From Lachnospiraceae bacterium (GTDB taxonomy: Bacteria; Bacillota; Clostridia; Lachnospirales; Lachnospiraceae), in NCBI GenBank assembly GCA_900755865.1, contig CAAEHZ010000276.1, positions 1 through 7,480 of the forward strand: DNA of 7,480 bases, read 5' to 3'. Below, piece after piece: positions 1 to 5,485 of the stretch. Made by a program: the position numbers and the translations under genes. The notes beneath the pieces are model-generated. The model saw only the letters and a program-made list of their open reading frames with translations. It did not search any database and was not told the origin of the DNA. Each line of letters starts with the position of its first letter. Positions within the stretch are counted from its first letter, which is position 1.

Positions 1-469
1 GATAGGAAGGCATGACTGGAAGGGAAAGCTTGATTTACTGAACATAGTTATGATAGGATTAGCAAAAGAGCTTCCAGAGCACAGCGAGATGTATGAGCTG
101 CACCGGCTGCTGGGGGCGCTGTTGTCGAACAGACTTAGCCTGGGAGAGAAGTTGGATATCATCGGAGGAGAGTATGCAATCCCGATGGAAGAAGATTTGA
201 GGAAGGACGTGAGTGCTATGTGTAACCTGAGTCAGGGGATAGAGGAAGAAGGAATCGCGATAGGGCACGCCGCCGGATTGGAAGAAGGACGGACAGCCGG
301 ATTAGCAGAGGGACATGAAGCAGGTTTGATAGAAGGTGAAGCCGGACTGATTCTGAAAATGTATAAAAATGGCTTTACAGCGGAGCAGATAGCGGCGGGC
401 ACAGATAAGGATATAAAAGAAGTGGAAAGGATGATTACGGAAAGGAAATCCGCAGTGTCCCGTGATTAA
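1..469 (+). CDS. Rpn family PD-(D/E)XK nuclease/putative transposase, 3' part
   Basis: The frame is open from the left edge, so this is the C-terminal part of a longer protein; the ATG at 50 is internal, because in-frame codons from position 2 continue a plausible protein (RHDWKGKLDLLNIV). Rpn proteins are nuclease-fold proteins of the PDDEXK transposase family, linked to recombination and, in some bacteria, to phage defence; the catalytic core would lie upstream of the window. Counting from the ATG at 50, the visible part has a helical segment (about residues 1-56), then the GxxxG/GxxEG repeat run (about 64-100: GIEEEG, GLEEG, GLAEG, GLIEG), then a C-terminal helix pair (KMYKNGFTAEQIA...DIKEVERMI). 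This tail pattern is characteristic of the family. The gene ends at TAA 467-469 and is followed by a terminator. Whether the full gene is intact cannot be judged. An internal ATG at 218 has a fair ribosome site (see findings). Confidence 0.85.
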   Translation, partial: IGRHDWKGKLDLLNIVMIGLAKELPEHSEMYELHRLLGALLSNRLSLGEKLDIIGGEYAIPMEEDLRKDVSAMCNLSQGIEEEGIAIGHAAGLEEGRTAGLAEGHEAGLIEGEAGLILKMYKNGFTAEQIAAGTDKDIKEVERMITERKSAVSRD

Positions 470-527
470 TGTACCTCAAATGGCATAAGATGTAATAGGA
501 ATAAGAGATAAGAAATAAATGATAAAG

Positions 528-577
528 AACCTCCTAAGCAGACAAGGCAAAAGCCAAATCTGTCCGGGAGGTTTTTG
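528..577 (+). terminator. Rho-independent terminator after the Rpn gene
   Basis: An outer stem AACCTCC (528-534) pairs with GGAGGTT (567-573). Inside it are a small GGC-AAAA-GCC hairpin (546-555) and a possible CAGA/TCTG pairing. A T-run follows at 572-576. It lies 59 nt after the nuclease stop codon and before the promoter at 610, so it separates the two transcription units. Confidence 0.8.
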
Positions 578-599
578 TTATAAGAACAAAAAAGAAATA

Positions 600-620
600 G
601 ATGTAACTATTGACATTACA
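600..620. promoter_or_regulatory. Upstream operator-like inverted repeat overlapping -35
   Basis: GATGTAAC-N7-ATTACA, containing the dyad TGTAA-N9-TTACA (602-620). It covers the -35 hexamer (610-615). The same arrangement recurs at 643-663 with an identical left half, centre to centre 43 bp apart (about four helical turns). This is a typical layout for a dimeric repressor binding both sides of a promoter. The regulator is not encoded in the window and cannot be named. Confidence 0.6.
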
Positions 621-638
621 ACAAGGGAATGATATATT
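610..638 (+). promoter_or_regulatory. Sigma-A promoter of the PNPOx-remnant/SirTM/macrodomain unit
   Basis: TTGACA (610-615), a 17-nt spacer, TATATT (633-638). The -35 box is perfect, the spacing is optimal and the -10 has one mismatch. Transcription should start near 645, giving a leader of about 94 nt before the ATG at 739. The promoter sits between the two copies of the GATGTAAC-N7-ATTACA dyad. Confidence 0.8.
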
Positions 639-642
639 CCAT

Positions 643-663
643 GATGTAACAAAGATAATTACA
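643..663. promoter_or_regulatory. Downstream operator-like inverted repeat at the start site
   Basis: Second copy of GATGTAAC-N7-ATTACA. Here the dyad extends to ATGTAA-N9-TTACAT (644-664). It covers about +1 to +20 of the predicted transcript, so a bound protein would block initiation. Its left half is identical over 8 nt to the copy at 600-607. Confidence 0.6.
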
Positions 664-676
664 TTAAAAGCATAAT

Positions 677-713
677 GTGCATTTAGGAGGACTGGAAGCT
701 TCCGGTTATGCAC
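677..713 (+). other. Leader hairpin with an embedded Shine-Dalgarno-like sequence
   Basis: GTGCAT (677-682) pairs with ATGCAC (708-713), enclosing the 10-bp palindrome GGAAGCTTCC (694-703). An AGGAGG at 685-690 lies in the left arm loop but has no well-placed start codon: the nearest ATG, at 708, is 17 nt away. The structure is in the predicted 5' leader, before the working ribosome site at 724-728. It could be a regulatory fold or just a leftover of the ancestral leader. Confidence 0.4.
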
Positions 714-738
714 GAAACAAAATGGAGGAAGAAAAGAA

Positions 739-852
739 ATGGAAAAAGTAGTAGAATTTTTACAGGAAAACCCGGTACAGTATCTGGCAACCGTAGGACG
801 TGATGGAAAGGTGGGTTCGGTATGTTTGGCTGGAGAACAGAAAAAGCGATAA
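739..852 (+). pseudogene. N-terminal remnant of a pyridoxamine 5'-phosphate oxidase-family protein
   Basis: A 37-codon ORF with a good ribosome site (GGAGG 724-728, 10 nt before the ATG). The protein starts MEKVVEFLQENPVQYLATVG and continues RDGK. That is the opening helix and first beta strand (YLATV) of FMN-binding PNPOx-like split-barrel flavoproteins, which usually run to about 130-140 residues. After RDGK the match is lost (VGSVCLAGEQKKR) and a stop follows at 850-852. The ORF overlaps the first 31 nt of the sirtuin gene in another frame. I infer that a deletion joined the start of a flavoprotein gene to the start of the sirtuin gene. The surviving ORF may now act as a translated leader that feeds ribosomes to the sirtuin start. 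It is too short to fold as a flavin-binding barrel. The family assignment rests on remembered family patterns. Confidence 0.6.
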
Positions 853-1772
853 ATACGGCAGATGGAATCCAGAAGCTTCAAAGAGCGCTGCAGGAGGTAG
901 ATACGGTTATTATTGGTGCGGGGGCAGGCCTGTCTACATCAGCCGGATTTACCTACAGTGGAGAAAGATTCCGGAAATATTTTTCGGATTTTGCGGAGAA
1001 ATATGGATTTTCGGATATGTATTCCGGGGGATTTTATCCTTATAAAACGCTGGAGGAACACTGGGCATACTGGAGCCGCTATATCTGGATTAACCGATAT
1101 CAGAATCCGCCGAAGCCGGTTTACGATAAACTTTATGAACTGGTCAGGGAAAAGGACTATTTTGTGCTGACTACCAATGTAGACCATTGCTTTCAGAAAG
1201 CGGGGTTTGATAAGCATCGGTTGTTTTATACGCAGGGGGATTATGGACTGTTCCAGTGCAGTGAGTCCTGCTGTCAGGAAACCTGGGATAATGAAGAAAG
1301 CATCAGAAATATGCTGCTGGCGCAGGGATATAAGATTAGTGAGAGTGGCGAGCTGTTTGAACCGGAGGGTGAGAACCCGGAAGGCTTCAGGGGAACAGGA
1401 ATCCGTGGGACAATTCCCTCGGAGCTGGTTCCTCATTGTCCCCATTGCGGGAAACCGGTGAGCATGAATCTCCGGGCAGATAATACCTTTGTGGAGGATG
1501 CGGGCTGGAACAGGGCAGCGGAAAGATATTCTGAGTTTCTGCGCCGGCATAAAAATACCAGAACTTTGTTTTGGGAAATAGCCGTAGGGTATAACACCCC
1601 GGTTATAATAAAATATTCGTTCTGGCGTATGACGGCAGAATGGAAGGATGCAGCCTATGCCTGCCTGAACAATGGAGAAGCCTGCGCGCCGGATGAAATT
1701 CTGGTTAAAAGTATTTTGATAAACGGGGATGCAGGGAGCGTTATTTCAAGAGTCATGGAACACAATATTTGA
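822..1772 (+). CDS. Class M sirtuin (SirTM), likely NAD-dependent protein ADP-ribosyltransferase
   Basis: A 316-residue SIR2-family protein. Seen in sequence: the Rossmann NAD motif GAGAGLSTSAGF (32-43), TTNVD (117-121), and a zinc-ribbon insert with Cys146, Cys150/151 and the pair CPHC (206-209). In the position of the usual catalytic HG motif there is QGDYG with Gln138. Class M sirtuins characterised in Streptococcus and Staphylococcus have this Gln in place of His, and act as protein ADP-ribosyltransferases rather than deacylases; they use the Asn of TTN and this Gln. The substrate there is a lipoylated GcvH-like protein, which is not encoded in this window. The start at ATG 822 is chosen because the same frame has a stop at 801-803 and AAGGTGGG (808-815) lies 6 nt upstream. 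That ribosome site is formed by codons of the truncated flavoprotein ORF 739-852, which overlaps by 31 nt and may couple translation. The partner macrodomain gene follows after 78 nt. Function by family is firm; the target protein is unknown. Cytoplasmic, with no signal peptide. Confidence 0.9.
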   Translation: MFGWRTEKAINTADGIQKLQRALQEVDTVIIGAGAGLSTSAGFTYSGERFRKYFSDFAEKYGFSDMYSGGFYPYKTLEEHWAYWSRYIWINRYQNPPKPVYDKLYELVREKDYFVLTTNVDHCFQKAGFDKHRLFYTQGDYGLFQCSESCCQETWDNEESIRNMLLAQGYKISESGELFEPEGENPEGFRGTGIRGTIPSELVPHCPHCGKPVSMNLRADNTFVEDAGWNRAAERYSEFLRRHKNTRTLFWEIAVGYNTPVIIKYSFWRMTAEWKDAAYACLNNGEACAPDEILVKSILINGDAGSVISRVMEHNI

Positions 1773-1810
1773 TATTTCTTTACACCTTTATAGATATTTG
1801 CATGGGAACA

Positions 1811-1819
1811 TGTTATATT
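1811..1819 (+). promoter_or_regulatory. Possible extended -10 promoter for the macrodomain gene
   Basis: TGTTATATT is a full extended -10 (TGn plus TATATT, 1814-1819), in the 78-nt gap after the sirtuin. No good -35 box stands 16-18 nt upstream. The 8-bp palindrome AACATGTT (1807-1814) overlaps it. It could let the ADP-ribose-removing enzyme be made independently of the sirtuin. Weak evidence. Confidence 0.35.
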
Positions 1820-1850
1820 TTGAACAGATAGAATTTGTTGGAGCAGACAG

Positions 1851-2630
1851 ATGGAGCACATGGAACAGAGAAGGTGGCTGATTCAGAAGCTGCTGGATGA
1901 AGATACTTATTATAAGAATTACAGGATTCCGGAGGATGAAAAAGAGCAGAAAAATCTGCTGCGTTCTCTGATGAATGTCCGTATGCCAATGGCAATCAGT
2001 CAGGAATTTTTAGCGGTTCAGGACGAATATCTGAGGGAGGAGAACCGGAAAGCCGGGATTACGGATATCGCGGAGCTTTCTCCGGTAAAGCCGGACGGAA
2101 GAATCTATCTGTGGCAGGGAGATATTACTGCACTGAAAGTAGATGTAATTGTAAATGCCGCCAACAGTCAGATGTGCGGGTGCTTTCATCCCATGCATAA
2201 CTGCGTGGACAATATTATTCATTCAAAGGCGGGGATTGAACTGAGGCTTTGCTGCAATGATATTATGCAGAAGCAGGGGCATGAGGAGCCCACCGGGCAG
2301 GCAAAGATTACACCGGCTTTTAATCTGCCCTGCAAATATGTGATTCATACAGTAGGCCCTATTGTTCAGGGGCGGCTGCAGAAAAAGCATGAGGAACTTC
2401 TGGCATCCTGCTATCGTGCCTGTCTGGAGCTTGCAGAGAAAAATCAGGCTGAAAGTATTGCCTTCTGCTGTATTTCCACAGGAGTATTCTGTTTTCCGAA
2501 CCAGCGTGCCGGGGAAATTGCGGTGGAAACGGTTCAGAAATATTATGAGGAAACGGGAAGCAGGATGAAGGTTGTTTTCAATGTATTTAAGGATGAGGAT
2601 TTTGCCATTTACAACAGAATCTTACGATAA
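1851..2630 (+). CDS. SirTM-linked zinc macrodomain, protein-ADP-ribose hydrolase
   Basis: A 259-residue protein. An N-terminal helical extension (about 1-80) precedes a macrodomain (about 84-259). Motifs seen: QGDIT (89-93), NAANSQ (102-107), then GCFHPMHNC with Cys111, His116 and Cys118, DN(x)IH (120-124), AG (127-128), and the phosphate loop ISTGVFCFP (208-216). In the zinc-dependent macrodomains that accompany SirTM, this Cys/His/Cys set replaces the GGGVD-type loop of MacroD enzymes and holds a catalytic zinc. The expected reaction is removal of ADP-ribose from the protein modified by the sirtuin. The ATG at 1851 has TTGGAG 7 nt upstream; a second in-frame ATG (1860) is less well placed. 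Length and C-terminus (VVFNVFKDEDFAIY) are normal, so the gene appears complete. It directly follows the sirtuin gene in the same direction and is probably co-transcribed. Confidence 0.9.
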   Translation: MEHMEQRRWLIQKLLDEDTYYKNYRIPEDEKEQKNLLRSLMNVRMPMAISQEFLAVQDEYLREENRKAGITDIAELSPVKPDGRIYLWQGDITALKVDVIVNAANSQMCGCFHPMHNCVDNIIHSKAGIELRLCCNDIMQKQGHEEPTGQAKITPAFNLPCKYVIHTVGPIVQGRLQKKHEELLASCYRACLELAEKNQAESIAFCCISTGVFCFPNQRAGEIAVETVQKYYEETGSRMKVVFNVFKDEDFAIYNRILR

Positions 2631-2815
2631 GAACCTGAGTATAAACATATCAATTCAGATACGGGCAGTTATAATCTGGGGTATTTTCCGGTAAATAACG
2701 GGGCGCTGCCCAGAGAGAAAAGTACTCGCAGGAAAGTCAGAAGGCGTGGGAAGATACCCTTGATATTATCTTAAAAGCATTGAATGCATGCGAAGTGTTG
2801 GATTGTAGAGTATGA
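2631..2815 (+). pseudogene. Frameshifted 3' remnant of an unidentified gene
   Basis: Between the macrodomain stop and the next gene, two frames give protein-like text. From 2631 to about 2705 the frame in phase with the macrodomain reads EPEYKHINSDTGSYNLGYFP. From 2711 another frame reads QREKYSQESQKAWEDTLDII and on to LDCRV, stopping at 2813-2815. Joined through a frame change near 2705-2711 they look like the C-terminal 60 or so residues of one protein. The AWEDTLDIIL ending is faintly like the last helix of alpha/beta-hydrolase (dienelactone-hydrolase type) proteins, but I do not recognise the family. No start codon with a ribosome site is visible. It may mark the scar of a deletion behind the macrodomain gene. 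Confidence 0.4.
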
Positions 2816-2860
2816 TAGTCAATAAATGTATAAAAACCATAACAGAAAGGACCTCACCTT

Positions 2861-3814
2861 ATGAAAACAGAAAAAACAGTACCTGCTCCCCTTTATCGTG
2901 ACCCGATTTATGATGCTCCCACAGACCCGGTCATTATCTGGAACAGGGAGGAAAAATGCTGGTGGATGTTGTATACCCAGCGAAGGGATGCCCGTAACAG
3001 TATCGGGGTGGCGCATATTCACGGAACGGCTATCGGGGTAGCCTCTTCTCAGGATGGTTACAGATGGCTGTACCGGGGAACCCTGCCAAATCTGGAATTT
3101 GAGCCGGGACATAATACCTTCTGGGCGCCGGAGGTGATTTTTGAACAGGGAAAGTACCATATGTATGTAACCTATGTGCGGGGGATTCCCACGGACTGGA
3201 GCTGGCAGAGGTTTATTGTGCATTACACGGCGGAAAATCTGTGGGACTGGCATTTTGAGAGTATTCTGGAGCTTTCCTCGGACAGGGTAATCGATGCCTG
3301 TGTTTATAAAATCAATGAAAATACTTATAAAATGTGGTACAAGGATGAAGAGCATGATTCCCATACCTGGAGCGCGGTGAGCAGTGATTTATATCACTGG
3401 GACGTCTGTGGGGAGGAAATCAGCTTTAATTCCCATGAGGGACCGAATGTATTTGAATTTGGCGGAAGCAGGTGGATGATTACAGACGAGTGGAACGGAC
3501 TTGGCGTCTATAAGACAGAGGATTTTACGAACTGGGAAAGAAATGGTGTGATTTTGCGGGACGGGGGAAGCCGCCCCTGTGACGGAGTTATGGCAAATCA
3601 CGCAGACGTTGTGGTAAGCGGCGAAAATGCCTATATTTTTTATTTTACCCACCCCTATCACAGCAATGAAAACCGTCTGAAGCATATCGACAGCGGCGAG
3701 GATGCCTATCGTGCCTGTATTCAGGTGGCAAAGCTGGATACAGACGGTAAGGTTCTCACCTGTGACAGAGATGCGGAATTTGAGCTTGTATTACTTCCAG
3801 GGGAAGGTAATTAG
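2861..3814 (+). CDS. Cytoplasmic five-bladed beta-propeller glycoside hydrolase (GH43-like)
   Basis: 317 residues, no signal peptide and no membrane segment. The layout fits clan GH-F (GH43-type) glycosidases, which act on arabinose-, xylose- or galactose-type linkages: an early aspartate in APTDPVI (Asp22, expected general base), WAPEVIF (88-94) at the second blade, a central aspartate in VIDACVYK (Asp145, expected pKa modulator), and an acid glutamate in SHEGPNVF (Glu193). NHADV (His247) falls where these propellers often have a metal- or substrate-contacting histidine. Repeated W/Y-rich blade strands (YRWLYRG, WDWHFE, YHWDVCG, NWERNG) support the propeller. The ATG at 2861 has AGAAAGGA upstream at a 9-10-nt distance. 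No sugar transporter or sugar regulator is next to it, so the substrate cannot be inferred; related propeller families (GH117, GH32-like) are possible. The end of the gene overlaps the convergent transporter gene by 24 nt. A promoter is likely in 2790-2835 (TATAAA at 2829-2834), but no convincing -35 is visible. Confidence 0.75.
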   Translation: MKTEKTVPAPLYRDPIYDAPTDPVIIWNREEKCWWMLYTQRRDARNSIGVAHIHGTAIGVASSQDGYRWLYRGTLPNLEFEPGHNTFWAPEVIFEQGKYHMYVTYVRGIPTDWSWQRFIVHYTAENLWDWHFESILELSSDRVIDACVYKINENTYKMWYKDEEHDSHTWSAVSSDLYHWDVCGEEISFNSHEGPNVFEFGGSRWMITDEWNGLGVYKTEDFTNWERNGVILRDGGSRPCDGVMANHADVVVSGENAYIFYFTHPYHSNENRLKHIDSGEDAYRACIQVAKLDTDGKVLTCDRDAEFELVLLPGEGN

Positions 3815-5164
3815 TCCGTAAATATAAATGAAAAGGATGGCGCCGGGTACGATAAACCGGAAAAGGGGTTTCATCCAGGGCTTTATCTTTAGCCCCTTTC
3901 CGGTGTTTGCCTCCTTTACAAAGTTGTTCCAGCCCCAGCCCAGTCCGGTACAGCAGAACAGTGCCAGCACAAGAGAGCCCAGGGGCAGGACATTGGTGGA
4001 CACAATGAAATCCCAGAAATCCAGCCAGGTTGTACCTGCGGCGAAGGGCTGAAAATGCAGGACGCTGGAGCCGAGGGCGGTTGTCAGGGCAAGCAGGAAC
4101 AGAAGGCTTCCGCAAAGCGGGCAGCTTTGGGGGCGGGACCAGCCGGTCAGCTCCCGGAGCATTGCGAGAATATTTTCGCAGACACCAAGTACAGTGGACA
4201 TGGCGGCGAAAATCATAAACAGGAAGAACAAGGTTCCCCAGATGCGTCCGCCGGACATATTCTGGAATACCGTTGCCATAGTATCAAAAAGAAGGCTTGG
4301 CCCGGCATTTACCTCAAGTCCGTAGGTGAAGCAGGCGGGGAACATAATAATTCCCGCGATGATGGCAACAAAGGTGTCCAGAAAAATAACATGGACGGAT
4401 TCTCCCATGAGAGAGTGGTCTTTGCCGATATAGCTGCCGAAGATAGCCATGCCGCCCATGCCCGTAGACAGAGTAAAAAATGCCTGATTCATGGCGTTTA
4501 CAATAACGGAACCGTTGATTTTGGAAAAATCCGGTTTGAGGTAAAAGCGGAGTCCCTCCGCCGCACCGCTTAAGGTAATGCTGTGAATTCCGAGAATCAG
4601 CATCAGGACAAGCAGGGCAGTCATGATATATTTTGTGACCCGTTCCAGACCTCCCTGCAGGTCAAAACAGAGGATAATAAAGGCAATCAGGATAGTCACA
4701 AACAGAAAAATGACATTGATGTCAGGACGGGTAATCATTTCGGAGAAGCCCAGAGATGCGCTCTGCCCGGAAAGGAACTTGACAAAATAGTAAATAATCC
4801 ACCCGGTAACAACCGTATAAAATGCCATCAGGGAAACATTTCCCAACAGGCAAATCCATCCGAAAGGTCCCCATTTCTGACCGGGCTTCTGCAGCTTCTT
4901 ATACATATAGAGCGGACTGGTCTGAGCCGACCTGCCCACGGAAAATTCCATTACCATCGCAGGAAGTCCCAGCAAAATAAGGCAGAGGAGATATACCAGC
5001 ATAAAGCTGCCGCCTCCGTTCTGACCGCACATCCATGGAAATTTCCATACGTTTCCGCATCCGATGGCACATCCGGCGGAAAGCATAATAAACCCCATCC
5101 GGCTGCCAAGCTTTTCCCGGCCTCCCTGGTCTTGAGTTGTAAGATTATTTTCAGGCATGCTCAT
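3791..5164 (-). CDS. Neurotransmitter:sodium symporter (NSS) family amino-acid transporter
   Basis: Predicted 457-residue inner-membrane protein with about 11-12 membrane helices and a LeuT fold, importing an amino acid with sodium. Seen motifs: TM1 with GxGNVWKFPW and NGGGSF (36-54), the substrate/Na+ unwound region; LPAMVMEFSVGR (67-78) in TM2; TM6 with QAFFTLSTGMGGM and GSY (227-244); TM8 with AAMSTVLGVCENI (320-332). The substrate (aromatic, branched or other neutral amino acid) cannot be read from this. The reading frame is open up to a GTG at 5209, but that GTG lies in the terminal repeat of the element at 5198-5340. The ATG at 5164 (MSMPENN) is preferred because GGAGA stands 7-8 nt upstream, with a second GGAG slightly further; another ATG at 5158 is possible. 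The next gene upstream, putP, is divergent and also a sodium-coupled amino-acid carrier. The 3' end overlaps the glycosidase gene tail-to-tail. Confidence 0.92.
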   Translation of the reverse strand: MSMPENNLTTQDQGGREKLGSRMGFIMLSAGCAIGCGNVWKFPWMCGQNGGGSFMLVYLLCLILLGLPAMVMEFSVGRSAQTSPLYMYKKLQKPGQKWGPFGWICLLGNVSLMAFYTVVTGWIIYYFVKFLSGQSASLGFSEMITRPDINVIFLFVTILIAFIILCFDLQGGLERVTKYIMTALLVLMLILGIHSITLSGAAEGLRFYLKPDFSKINGSVIVNAMNQAFFTLSTGMGGMAIFGSYIGKDHSLMGESVHVIFLDTFVAIIAGIIMFPACFTYGLEVNAGPSLLFDTMATVFQNMSGGRIWGTLFFLFMIFAAMSTVLGVCENILAMLRELTGWSRPQSCPLCGSLLFLLALTTALGSSVLHFQPFAAGTTWLDFWDFIVSTNVLPLGSLVLALFCCTGLGWGWNNFVKEANTGKGLKIKPWMKPLFRFIVPGAILFIYIYGLITFPWK

Positions 5165-5197
5165 GCAATTTTCTCCATTCTCCAATATTTGTAAAAT

Positions 5198-5340
5198 GTA
5201 ACTATTCACAACCCCATTCGCAAAACCACCTCTGCGAGGCTTCCCTTTTGCTCATGTGGTTACTTCGCCATATAAAACTGCTTATCTGCCTGAATGCTTG
5301 CATTCGCAGAACGCAGTTTTGCATGGCTCCGAATAGTTAC
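5198..5340. repeat. 143-bp MITE-like element or structured leader with 10-bp terminal inverted repeats
   Basis: GTAACTATTC (5198-5207) and its perfect complement GAATAGTTAC (5331-5340) bound a segment packed with internal inverted repeats: AACCAC/GTGGTT (5224-5229/5256-5261), GCAAAA/TTTTGC (5220-5225/5246-5251), CCTC/GAGG (5229-5232/5236-5239), and the long hairpin at 5267-5327. CATTCGCA occurs twice (5215 and 5301). No ORF of note lies inside. It has the form of a small non-autonomous mobile repeat. No clear target duplication is visible: the flanks are AAAAT and CATTATA. Alternatively it is the folded 5' leader of the leftward transporter mRNA, whose predicted promoter lies just outside its right end. 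I match it to no known riboswitch class. Confidence 0.55.
5267..5327. repeat. Long imperfect hairpin
   Basis: Nested pairings: GCCAT (5267-5271) with ATGGC (5323-5327), AAAACTGC (5274-5281) with GCAGTTTT (5313-5320), TCTGC (5285-5289) with GCAGA (5306-5310), and GAATG/CATTC (5292-5296/5301-5305) closing a CTTG loop. About 23 base pairs interrupted by small bulges. It folds equally well on both strands. Only four T residues follow on either strand, so it is not a clear terminator. Confidence 0.75.
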
Positions 5341-5341
5341 C

Positions 5342-5371
5342 ATTATATACTACCGGAAGAGCATTAAGCAA
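5342..5371 (-). promoter_or_regulatory. Candidate promoter of the NSS transporter
   Basis: On the minus strand: TTGCTT (5371-5366), an 18-nt spacer, TATAAT (5347-5342). The -10 is perfect and the -35 weak. Transcription would begin near 5335, at the inner edge of the terminal repeat, giving a leader of about 170 nt that carries the hairpin at 5267-5327. Confidence 0.5.
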
Positions 5372-5485
5372 ACAGAAAAACAAAAATAAATCAAGTCAGT
5401 GAAAAGGCATAGTAACATTGTTCGATGTGGATACTATGAAGAAACAAAGCAGGAAGCAGTGAAAACGTAGAATGGATATAAAATA

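Noticed and set aside
939..1550. 203-residue minus-strand ORF opposite the sirtuin
   Set aside because: The plus strand carries all sirtuin motifs over this span; the reverse frame has no recognisable domain or ribosome site.
4055..5194. Two long plus-strand ORFs (4055-4573 and 4583-5194) opposite the NSS transporter
   Set aside because: They are antisense shadows of a clear membrane-transporter gene. Their composition is low-hydrophobic and Q/H/K-rich, as expected from the reverse of membrane-protein codons, and no ribosome site is evident.
5165..5209. GTG start at 5209 for the NSS transporter
   Set aside because: The added 15 residues are encoded within and just outside the terminal repeat of the 143-bp element and are not family-like. 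The ATG at 5164 has the properly spaced GGAGA.
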